Below, piece by piece: positions 1-5,979 of a DNA stretch of 6,699 nt. Each line of letters opens with the position of its first letter. The first letter of the stretch is position 1. The notes under the pieces were generated by a model that did no database searches, had not been told where the DNA came from, and saw only the letters and a program-made list of their open reading frames with translations. A program made the translations under genes and the position numbers. Source of the stretch: Pseudomonadota bacterium (lineage in GTDB: Bacteria; Desulfobacterota; Syntrophobacteria; Syntrophobacterales; Syntrophobacteraceae); NCBI GenBank assembly GCA_023416335.1, contig JAEZHY010000099.1, positions 1 through 6,699 of the forward strand, read 5' to 3'.

Positions 1-90
1 TAGCTTCCCTGCCCCTGCAACGGTTTCAAACAGCTCTTCCGATACCTGTTCAGGAATATGCGCAAAGACATTTCCTTTTCTCACAATCAT
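1..90 (-). CDS. Probable cupin-domain protein, N-terminal fragment
   Basis: This reading frame enters from the left edge on the minus strand and only its first 28 to 30 codons are visible. The segment after the start reads NVFAHIPEQVSEELFETV, which resembles the opening of small single-domain cupin proteins (typically 'NIFADIPAELPEELFETL', followed off-window by a metal-binding barrel). The cupin barrel itself is not in the window, so the function cannot be stated. The start is ambiguous. An ATG at 90-88 directly abuts an AAAGGG sequence (91-96, read on minus), too close for a normal ribosome site. The in-frame GTG at 84-82 lies 6 nt from that AAAGGG and is the better-spaced start. The gene is divergent from higBA and shares a 162-bp intergenic region with it. 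The family call rests on a short N-terminal match and is tentative. Confidence 0.55.
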   Translation of the reverse strand, partial: MIVRKGNVFAHIPEQVSEELFETVAGAGKL

Positions 91-252
91 CCCTTTCACA
101 TATATTCGATATTAGGTTTTTACCTCAATGGCAGTTTCCACTATTAACAGTGGTATACTCTGCATCGTCGATTTTCATTTCGCAACATCAAAAGCCCAAC
201 ATTCTCGATACGAGAAATTGACATTTGCAACCCGACACGTTATAGGTGATAG
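91..252. promoter_or_regulatory. Divergent control region between cupin gene and higBA
   Basis: This non-coding gap holds three dyads. One is AGGT-TTTT-ACCT at 114-125. One is a 16-bp near-palindrome, CCACTATTAACAGTGG, at 138-153 with one mismatched pair. One is a perfect TTCTCG-ATA-CGAGAA at 202-216. The second directly precedes an extended -10 (TGG then TATACT, 151-159, plus strand) and the third sits one base before a TTGACA box at 218-223. On the minus strand a weak promoter for the cupin gene may be formed by TTGAGG (128-123) and TATATG (104-99), 18 bp apart. Dyads of this kind next to a toxin-antitoxin promoter are typical of autorepression by the antitoxin, but no binding is shown here. 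Confidence 0.5.
218..246 (+). promoter_or_regulatory. Candidate sigma-70 promoter of higBA
   Basis: A perfect TTGACA (218-223) is followed after exactly 17 bp by TATAGG (241-246), a four-of-six match to TATAAT. Transcription would begin about 6 to 8 bp further on, at or within a base or two of the higB ATG at 253. The only ribosome-site-like sequence, AGGTGA at 244-249, overlaps the -10 box. If this promoter is used, higB is therefore read from a nearly leaderless mRNA. A second candidate, the extended -10 TGGTATACT at 151-159, would instead give a leader of roughly 87 nt that includes AGGTGA. Confidence 0.5.
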
Positions 253-531
253 ATGATCCTGCGCTTCCGCCACAAGGGCTTGCAGCAATTATTCACGCGC
301 GGAGATACAAGTGCCGTATCTGCGCAGAATCCAAAGAAGCTCCATCTTATTCTCGCGTATCTGAACGTGAGTCAAAAGCCCCAGGATATGGATTTACCTG
401 GCTTACAGCTCCATCCTTTAAAAGGAGAACGAAAAGGCCAATGGGCCGTATCGGTTTCCGGGAATCTCAGGATCGTTTTCGAGTTCGAAAGTGAAAATGC
501 CACTAACGTCGATTTAGTCGATTATCATTGA
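253..531 (+). CDS. higB: HigB-family toxin (RelE superfamily mRNA interferase)
   Basis: The 92-residue protein matches the HigB branch of the RelE/ParE toxins, which cut mRNA in the ribosome A site. It begins with the family pattern FRHKGL-QLF-GDTS (residues 5-20). It carries the LHPLKG block at 53-58, with His54 and Lys57 where the active-site His and Lys lie in characterised HigB proteins. N-L-R-I follows at 71-74 with Arg73, and it ends in the conserved Asp-Tyr-His (90-92). Tyr91 and His92 also belong to the known catalytic set. The usual Trp before Arg73 is replaced by Leu. Length equals the family norm. The start is supported by the family alignment and AGGTGA at 244-249, although the 3-nt spacing is short. 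The gene lies 22 nt upstream of its antitoxin, the toxin-first order typical of hig loci. Cleavage activity is inferred from family membership. Confidence 0.9.
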   Translation: MILRFRHKGLQQLFTRGDTSAVSAQNPKKLHLILAYLNVSQKPQDMDLPGLQLHPLKGERKGQWAVSVSGNLRIVFEFESENATNVDLVDYH

Positions 532-553
532 ATGCCGGAAAGGAAGCAAAATC

Positions 554-877
554 ATGAAGATGCATAATCCTCCGCATCCCGGTGAAATAATCCGTGAGTT
601 ATGCCTTGATCCTCTCGGTTTAACAGTCACTGCGGCGGCCAAAGGCCTTGGAATCACACGCAAGACCCTGTCTGAACTTCTGAACGGCCATAGTGGCGTG
701 TCACCTGAAATGGCTATCCGCCTGTCGAAAGCATTTGGAGGCAGTCCCGAAACATGGCTCGGCCTCCAGATGCAGTACGACCTGTGGCACGCGGAGCAGC
801 ATGCCGACCATATCAATGTTACTCGGTTTGCAGATCGCCACTTCGATGGATGTGGCCCTGGCCCTGCTGAGACTTAG
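554..877 (+). CDS. higA: HigA-family antitoxin (XRE-type DNA-binding protein)
   Basis: The 107-residue protein has the HigA hallmark NPPHPGE at 5-11, then a Cro/C1-type helix-turn-helix at about 24-46 ([20 protein letters not shown], then LNG). The family-typical [10 protein letters not shown] and the Gly-Gly-Ser-Pro-Glu-Thr-Trp-Leu stretch follow at 48-69, and YDLWHAEQ ends the conserved part near residue 82. In this family the antitoxin binds and neutralises HigB and represses the operon promoter through the helix-turn-helix. The start at 554 is supported by AGGAAG at 541-546 with 7-nt spacing; a second Met two codons later is less well placed. The last 25 residues (to Cys-Gly-Pro-Gly-Pro-Ala-Glu-Thr) show no recognisable domain. 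It is co-transcribed with higB and converges on glnA. No terminator with a U-run is visible on the plus strand downstream. Confidence 0.92.
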   Translation: MKMHNPPHPGEIIRELCLDPLGLTVTAAAKGLGITRKTLSELLNGHSGVSPEMAIRLSKAFGGSPETWLGLQMQYDLWHAEQHADHINVTRFADRHFDGCGPGPAET

Positions 878-982
878 CAACACACCCCATTCCAGTACCT
901 TTTCTTTATCCCTCAACGCTCACACTGATCTCTTCCCACACTTTACATATATCCAGGCAAATTTCACATCTCCACAAAACGT

Positions 983-1021
983 AAAAACCCCGAAGGGCAG
1001 GTTAAACCAGCCTCCGGGGTA
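983..1021 (-). terminator. Rho-independent terminator of glnA
   Basis: Read on the minus strand, the sequence 28 bp after the glnA stop forms a GC-rich hairpin. ACCCCG (1020-1015) pairs with CGGGGT (992-987), and an inner AGGC/GCC-T segment and GGTT/AACC tighten the stem. It is followed immediately by a run of five T (987-983). The plus strand has no T-run after the hairpin, so it works for glnA only and would not stop transcription arriving from higBA. Confidence 0.88.
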
Positions 1022-1048
1022 TTGAGGTCAAAGTGGAACCGACTGAAC

Positions 1049-2461
1049 TTATATATCGAAATACAGCTTGAATTCCTGGGGATGCGGACGCATCCGGACG
1101 GTATCGACTTCGTTCAGGGTCTTGTATTCGATCCATGTGTCGATAACATCCTGCGTGAAGACATCGCCCTTGAGCAGGAATTCGTGGTCTTTTTCCAGAG
1201 CTTTCAGTGCGCCTTCGAGCGAACCGGGGGTCGAGGGGACCTTGGCCAGTTCTTCGGGGCTCATCGAATAGATGTCTCTGTCGAGCGGTTCGCCGGGGTC
1301 GATCCGGTTTTCGATGCCGTCCAGGGCAGCCATGAGCAGGGCGCTGAAGGCCAGGTAGCCGTTGCACGAAGGATCGGGGAAACGTACTTCGAGGCGTTTC
1401 AGCTTCGGAGACGGCGAATACATCGGGATGCGGATTCCGGCGCTCCGGTTCCGGCTGGAGTATGCCAGGTTGACGGGCGCTTCGTATCCGGGAACGAGCC
1501 TTTTGTAGGAGTTGGTGGTCGGGTTCGTAATGGCGCAAAGAGCAGCCGCGTGCTTCAAAATTCCGCCCGCAGCCCAGAGAGCCATCTCACTTAGACCGGC
1601 ATACTTATCGCCTGCGAACAGCGGTTTGCCCTCTTTCCAGATGCTGATATGGATATGCATTCCCGAGCCGTTGTCGCCAAAAAGAGGCTTGGGCATGAAT
1701 GTCACGGTCTTGCAGTTCTTGCGCGCGACATTTTTTATAACATATTTGTACCACTGAAGGTTGTCGGCCATCTTGACCAGGGGGGCCGCCTTCATATCGA
1801 TTTCGGCCTGACCGGCGGTGGCAACTTCATGATGCTGACATTCTACCGTCAGTCCGACCTGCTGCATCATCAGGACCATATCCGTCCGGAGATCCTGCTG
1901 CGAATCCGTTGGAGGAACGGGGAAATACCCTTCTTTATACCGAGGCTTGTACCCGAGGTTCGGATTTTCGATTCTGCCCGTGTTCCACTGCCCTTCAACC
2001 GAGTCGATATAGTAGAACCCGTACTGGACGGATGAGTCAAAGCGGACATCGTCGAAGATAAAGAACTCGGCTTCCGGCCCGAACCATGCCATATCGCCTA
2101 TACCCGTGAATTTCAGGTATTCCTCAGCTTTCTGGGCAATGTACCTCGGATCGCGCGAATACTTTTCCTTCGTGACGGGATCAACAACATTGCAGATCAA
2201 GGTGAGGGTCGGCACTGCCATGAACGGATCCATCATAGCGGTAGTCGGATCCGGAATAATCAACATGTCACTGGCGTTAATCGGCTGCCATCCCCTGATG
2301 CTGGAACCATCGAACCCGTAGCCGGCTTCAAAGTCACCTTCGCTCAGTTCGGAAATCGGGTTCGTGAAGTGCTGCCACGTACCTACAAAATCCATAAACT
2401 TGAAATCCACCATCTTGGCGCCGTTTTCTTTTGCGTAAGCCAGTACTTCTTTCGGGGTCAT
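1049..2461 (-). CDS. glnA: Glutamine synthetase type I (GSI-beta)
   Basis: GlnA joins ammonia to glutamate using ATP to form glutamine in the cytoplasm, as a dodecamer. The 470-residue length is standard. Family signatures appear in order. The N-terminal latch segment [12 protein letters not shown] is at 48-58. [10 protein letters not shown] (128-137) contains metal ligands Glu130 and Glu132. [11 protein letters not shown] at 210-220 and [10 protein letters not shown] at 262-271 form part of the nucleotide and metal site. [17 protein letters not shown] is at 313-329, followed by Arg337 and Arg339 (RNRS), and LEVRFPDPS is at 357-365. Tyr398 in [12 protein letters not shown] matches the tyrosine (397 in the enteric enzyme) that GlnE adenylylates, which places this in the GSI-beta group controlled by covalent modification. 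The start is firm: AGGAGG at 2472-2467 lies 5 nt before the ATG. Transcription is probably from the sigma-54 promoter at 2519-2536 and ends at the terminator downstream. Confidence 0.98.
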   Translation of the reverse strand: MTPKEVLAYAKENGAKMVDFKFMDFVGTWQHFTNPISELSEGDFEAGYGFDGSSIRGWQPINASDMLIIPDPTTAMMDPFMAVPTLTLICNVVDPVTKEKYSRDPRYIAQKAEEYLKFTGIGDMAWFGPEAEFFIFDDVRFDSSVQYGFYYIDSVEGQWNTGRIENPNLGYKPRYKEGYFPVPPTDSQQDLRTDMVLMMQQVGLTVECQHHEVATAGQAEIDMKAAPLVKMADNLQWYKYVIKNVARKNCKTVTFMPKPLFGDNGSGMHIHISIWKEGKPLFAGDKYAGLSEMALWAAGGILKHAAALCAITNPTTNSYKRLVPGYEAPVNLAYSSRNRSAGIRIPMYSPSPKLKRLEVRFPDPSCNGYLAFSALLMAALDGIENRIDPGEPLDRDIYSMSPEELAKVPSTPGSLEGALKALEKDHEFLLKGDVFTQDVIDTWIEYKTLNEVDTVRMRPHPQEFKLYFDI

Positions 2462-2518
2462 ATTGTCCTCCTATGAGTTTTCAAATCAGGATCGTTACCG
2501 CCTGACACCGGTTGCATA

Positions 2519-2536
2519 GGCAAATAGCTTGCCAAA
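2519..2536 (-). promoter_or_regulatory. Sigma-54 (RpoN) promoter of glnA
   Basis: On the minus strand the sequence reads TTTGGCAAGCTATTTGCC. It fits the sigma-54 consensus TGGCAC-N5-TTGCA, with the invariant GG (2533-2532) and GC (2521-2520) separated by exactly 10 bp. The predicted start is a G at about 2508, giving a 47-nt leader that contains the AGGAGG ribosome site. Sigma-54 promoters need an enhancer-binding activator such as NtrC, and nitrogen-regulated glnA is a classical target. No competing strong sigma-70 promoter is visible between this site and the gene. Confidence 0.85.
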
Positions 2537-2670
2537 CGGCAGGTTTTACCCCCTCTCGCCTCTCCTGTCCTTTGCAGCAAAGGCCTTTCCAACAGGCGGA
2601 CCGGATCGCACAAAACAAAAATCACTGGATCGACATTAAAAAGAGACAATTTTGTTACATAAAAAATAGT

Positions 2671-2693
2671 AAAAAAACGGACTAGACGTTCCG
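2671..2693 (-). terminator. Possible weak terminator downstream of glnD
   Basis: On the minus strand CGGAAC and GTCCG can form a five-pair stem with one bulged A around a GTCTA loop, followed directly by seven T. The stem is short and imperfect, so termination would be partial at best. If real, it would separate the glnD transcript from the sigma-54-driven glnA transcript. Confidence 0.3.
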
Positions 2694-2843
2694 GAAAGTC
2701 ACATAAGGTCGTAATTTGCCGAAAATTCAGAATAATTTATTTGTAGAGCACGTATTTTTTTTGCGACAAAATTGTACACCAGTCCTCTAATCACCCTTCC
2801 AGGACAAATCAATGACTATCGAGTTGCCGGTATTTCAGGACGG

Positions 2844-2868
2844 GCGGCACGGTCAGAAACCGTGCCGC
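2844..2868 (-). other. Perfect 10-bp hairpin after glnD, without U-run
   Basis: GCGGCACGGT and ACCGTGCCGC form a perfect 10-bp GC-rich stem with a 5-nt loop, 38 bp beyond the glnD stop. Neither side is followed by a T-run, so it is not a standard rho-independent terminator. It may protect the 3' end of the glnD mRNA or assist factor-dependent termination. It is flanked by a second, weaker dyad, ACTATC (2815-2820) with GATAGT (2874-2879). Confidence 0.6.
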
Positions 2869-2906
2869 AACCAGATAGTTGCCGACTTCAGGCGAGGGCG
2901 GGTTAA

Positions 2907-5498
2907 TCAACACATCTCATTCAGGCAGGCCAGAAGTTTTTCCCTTATTTCCTCGTGTTTGTCATAATTCATCAGCTTTTCACCGCTCAGGTCGGTGACG
3001 TAGAAGACATCCGCGACCTGGGCCCCCGGAGTCGAGATCTTTGCCAGCTGAATCGAAAGTCCAAGGCCGTAAAGAGTATTCGTAATAGCGTGCAGCACCC
3101 CCGGTCTGTCCCACGTGTAAACCTCTATCAACGTGTAGAAGTCGGAGGCATCTTCATCGATTATGACCTGGTCTTCTTTGCGGGGTACTCCCTTTTGCTG
3201 GAGAATCGACGGCTTCCTACGGTCTTCGAGAATTCCGTCCAGGTATGACAGATCGGTCAGGGAACTGACAAGATCGCTTTCGACCTTTTTCCACAGTTCT
3301 TCCTGGTGCAGAGGATCGGGCACCTGCTCGACTATCAGGATATCGCACGCAATACCAGGCTCGTGCGTGTAAATGTCGGCAGAGAGAATGTTAAGGCCTC
3401 TTGCCCACAGAACGCCTGTTATCAAGGCAAAAAGGCCGGGACGGTCGCGCGTCGTGACCGTGATCTGCCACATTTCGCCCTCGACCGGCTCCGCCGCAAG
3501 GCAAACAGAGCGTTCCGCAAGTTGGTTCTCCATATTGAAATGCTGGAGAATTGCGGCAGGATTCTGAGAAAGAAGGTATCTGTAAGGCAGTTTCTCCATC
3601 CATTTCGAGAGCTTTTTCTTTTTCTCCGCTCCCGGAAGCAACCTGAGCACAGTTTCCTGCACCTCGGCCGTGCGCGCCTCCAGATCTTCCGGTTGCAGAT
3701 CACCCCGAAGCAGGACCCTGTCAACCTTGAAGAAGAGTTCGCGAAGCAAGGACGCTTTCCAGGCGTTCCAGGCCCCGGTTCCCGTTGCCCTGCTGTCTGC
3801 AACGGTCAGCAAATAGAGCATCAGCAGCCATTCACGATCCTTGATCTCCACTGCGCACTGGGCAATCGGCTTCTCGTCCATCAAATCCCGCTTCAGAGCG
3901 GTTTCCGCAAGCATCAGATGATTGCGGATAAGAAAACAGAAAAGGTTGGTTTCTTTGGGGCTCAGGCGCAGCCTTTCCGCTATCCCTTTCGCCATTTCTG
4001 CGCCCTGCACGGAATGGTTCTTACCCTTACCTTTTCCGATATCGTGCAGAAGAGCAGTCAGGTAGAGTATCCGCCGGTTCTGAGGTGAAAGTTCCACCTT
4101 TCCCGGCAAAACCGAGTCCGAATCCCCGGCTCCCCGTTCTATGTCCTTCAGTTCGCGAACGGTTCGGAGCAGATGTTCATCCACGGTGTAAACATGGTAA
4201 ACATCATTCTGAACCCGATAGCGGATCATCGCAAATTCGGGAATGAAGGTCTGCAGGAAAGCCGTTTCCAGCATTACCTTGAGGACCCTGAACGCATGCT
4301 CGTTATCCAGAAGAATGTCGAAGAATTGCTTGATTACCTCCGGGTCCCGCCTTTCCTTTTCCCCAAACACGCCCAGGTTCTCGCGTATGATTTTCCCCGC
4401 CTGGTGGTGGAAGTGAGCCCCGGAGCGTGCAGCCTGCCAGAAAAATCGCATAAGCAACCGAGAGTCTTTCTTCACCCACTCGGGATCCATGAAGTGGAGA
4501 TGCTTGCCCTCAAGGAGAAAGGGGCCGGGGAGTATCCGGCGTCTGAAGTGGATTCCGCGAAATCTTCTCTGGGATTCCTCCAATCGCTCAAGAAAGAAGG
4601 ATACAGTTCTGCGGATTCGTGAAGTATGCCTGTAGTAGAGCCGCATGAAGACTTCGACCGCCGCACCATCCTTACTGGGCATACACCCCATTTTTCCAGC
4701 GATTTGCTCCTGTTCCGGGAAGAGAAGCTGGTCCTGACGTCTTCCGGATATCTGATGCAACTGCAGCCGAACCCGCCACAAAAAGTCGTAGGCCTGCTCG
4801 AGCCAAAGCTTTTCGGTCTCGGTCAGCCATTCTTTTTGGACCATCGAGTCGAGCGACGCATCCTGCAGGTATACAATGCCTGCCCACCTCAACGTGTGCA
4901 GGTCCCGTAAACCGCCCACACCGTCCTTTACGTGCGGCTCAAGAAGGTACGGGCTTCCGCCGTACTGTTTCAGCCGCGTTTCCCTGTACTGGATCAGGTT
5001 CTGGAGGAACTTACGCTTACTCTGGCTCCCGAAATATTTGAGATATGATTTCCTCCAGTTCTCGAAGAACTCCTGATCTCCGGCAATCAGCCGGGCTTCC
5101 AGATAGTTCGTCAGTATCGTAAAATCTTCCTGCACCATTGATTTGATAGAGGACACCGAGGCGGTGGCGTTGCCTACTTCGAACCCGTTGTCCCATAGCC
5201 CGTAGACAAGCACCCTCATCATTTCCTGGAGGGAAGGAAGAAGACGTTTCTTGTACAGGAAAAGCAGATCGAGATCGGATGAAAAGCTCAATTCTCCGCG
5301 TCCGAACCCTCCGACTGCCACAAGCGCCCAGTTCTCTTCCTCTATGCCATTCTCATTGAACGCTTTTTTCAGGATGTCGTGGAAGTGCGAGGAGTAGGTG
5401 CGAACAGCAAGGAGACCGGGAACATCTATCCGGCTTTCTTCTGAAAAACGATCGCGCAGTTCTTTGAGTTTACGAGGGAGGTTAGGATGCTGAACCAT
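2907..5498 (-). CDS. glnD: Bifunctional PII uridylyltransferase / uridylyl-removing enzyme
   Basis: GlnD adds UMP to PII when glutamine is low and removes it when glutamine is high, so it is the primary nitrogen sensor. The 863 residues carry all expected domains. The nucleotidyltransferase domain has GGFGRGELSFSSDLDLLF (63-80), with Asp75 and Asp77 as metal ligands. The GlnD signature KDGVGGLRDLH lies at 191-201. The HD hydrolase domain has His435, His442 and the His485-Asp486 dyad in LLHDIGKGKGKNHSVQG. Two C-terminal ACT domains lie at about 677-745 (TTRDRPGLFALITG) and 788-860 (YTWDRPGVLHAIT). With both catalytic sites intact, both activities are predicted. Length is close to the enteric protein (about 890). 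The ATG is the only one available before an in-frame stop upstream, but its ribosome site is weak (GAAGAAAG), suggesting low or coupled translation. glnB lies 76 nt upstream, probably in the same operon. Confidence 0.97.
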   Translation of the reverse strand: MVQHPNLPRKLKELRDRFSEESRIDVPGLLAVRTYSSHFHDILKKAFNENGIEEENWALVAVGGFGRGELSFSSDLDLLFLYKKRLLPSLQEMMRVLVYGLWDNGFEVGNATASVSSIKSMVQEDFTILTNYLEARLIAGDQEFFENWRKSYLKYFGSQSKRKFLQNLIQYRETRLKQYGGSPYLLEPHVKDGVGGLRDLHTLRWAGIVYLQDASLDSMVQKEWLTETEKLWLEQAYDFLWRVRLQLHQISGRRQDQLLFPEQEQIAGKMGCMPSKDGAAVEVFMRLYYRHTSRIRRTVSFFLERLEESQRRFRGIHFRRRILPGPFLLEGKHLHFMDPEWVKKDSRLLMRFFWQAARSGAHFHHQAGKIIRENLGVFGEKERRDPEVIKQFFDILLDNEHAFRVLKVMLETAFLQTFIPEFAMIRYRVQNDVYHVYTVDEHLLRTVRELKDIERGAGDSDSVLPGKVELSPQNRRILYLTALLHDIGKGKGKNHSVQGAEMAKGIAERLRLSPKETNLFCFLIRNHLMLAETALKRDLMDEKPIAQCAVEIKDREWLLMLYLLTVADSRATGTGAWNAWKASLLRELFFKVDRVLLRGDLQPEDLEARTAEVQETVLRLLPGAEKKKKLSKWMEKLPYRYLLSQNPAAILQHFNMENQLAERSVCLAAEPVEGEMWQITVTTRDRPGLFALITGVLWARGLNILSADIYTHEPGIACDILIVEQVPDPLHQEELWKKVESDLVSSLTDLSYLDGILEDRRKPSILQQKGVPRKEDQVIIDEDASDFYTLIEVYTWDRPGVLHAITNTLYGLGLSIQLAKISTPGAQVADVFYVTDLSGEKLMNYDKHEEIREKLLACLNEMC

Positions 5499-5514
5499 GA
5501 TTCTTTCTTCAAAC

Positions 5515-5536
5515 AGGCCCCATCACGATCGGGCCT
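5515..5536 (-). other. Intercistronic hairpin between glnB and glnD
   Basis: AGGCCC (5536-5531, minus) and GGGCCT (5520-5515) form a 6-bp stem around a 10-nt loop, 16 nt before the glnD ATG. No T-run follows. It could lower readthrough or translation of glnD relative to glnB, or mark a processing point, but this is inference from position only. Confidence 0.4.
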
Positions 5537-5574
5537 CAAGATAAAACCACAAAAAGAATTGGGCGAACATCTGC

Positions 5575-5916
<342 letters not shown>

Positions 5917-5979
5917 TCATCCACCTGTGAAGTCAAAAATTAACGGGAGAAATAAAGCGGCCAATCGAACAAAAATGTA

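Larger units (their letters stand above)
2462..2906. promoter_or_regulatory. 445-bp non-coding region between glnD and glnA
   Basis: No convincing gene lies here. Reading in the direction of transcription (minus), it holds a strong hairpin just after glnD (2868-2844). An AT-rich stretch (about 2636-2775) follows, containing two copies of ACAATTTTGT in opposite orientation (2646-2655 and, inverted, 2766-2775). A weak hairpin followed by seven T lies at 2693-2671. Next comes a purine-rich tract (pyrimidine-rich on plus, 2549-2573), then the sigma-54 core at 2536-2519 and a 47-nt leader. The leader has a small stem TCAGG/CCTGA (2505-2501 with 2490-2486) starting three bases after the predicted mRNA start. 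The arrangement fits an upstream activating region plus promoter, though no clear match to the enteric NtrC site was found. Confidence 0.65.

Noticed and set aside
1002..1538. 178-codon minus-strand frame overlapping glnA in another frame
   Set aside because: It is an out-of-frame shadow of the conserved glnA coding sequence and runs into the terminator.
1022..1594. 190-codon plus-strand frame opposite the glnA 3' end
   Set aside because: It begins next to the glnA terminator hairpin and is antisense to conserved GlnA sequence; no domain or ribosome site supports it.
2458..2649. 63-codon minus-strand reading frame overlapping the glnA start
   Set aside because: It covers the sigma-54 promoter and leader, overlaps the glnA ATG by four bases in another frame, has no plausible ribosome site and resembles no known family.
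2761..2820. Possible NtrC site around TGGTGTA (minus strand, near 2775-2785)
   Set aside because: The matching half-site is missing: only about two of seven positions fit the expected left arm, so it does not qualify as an enteric-type NtrC box.
3306..4088. 260-codon plus-strand frame inside glnD
   Set aside because: It is antisense to a fully conserved glnD and its translation is an arginine-rich shadow with no recognisable domain.
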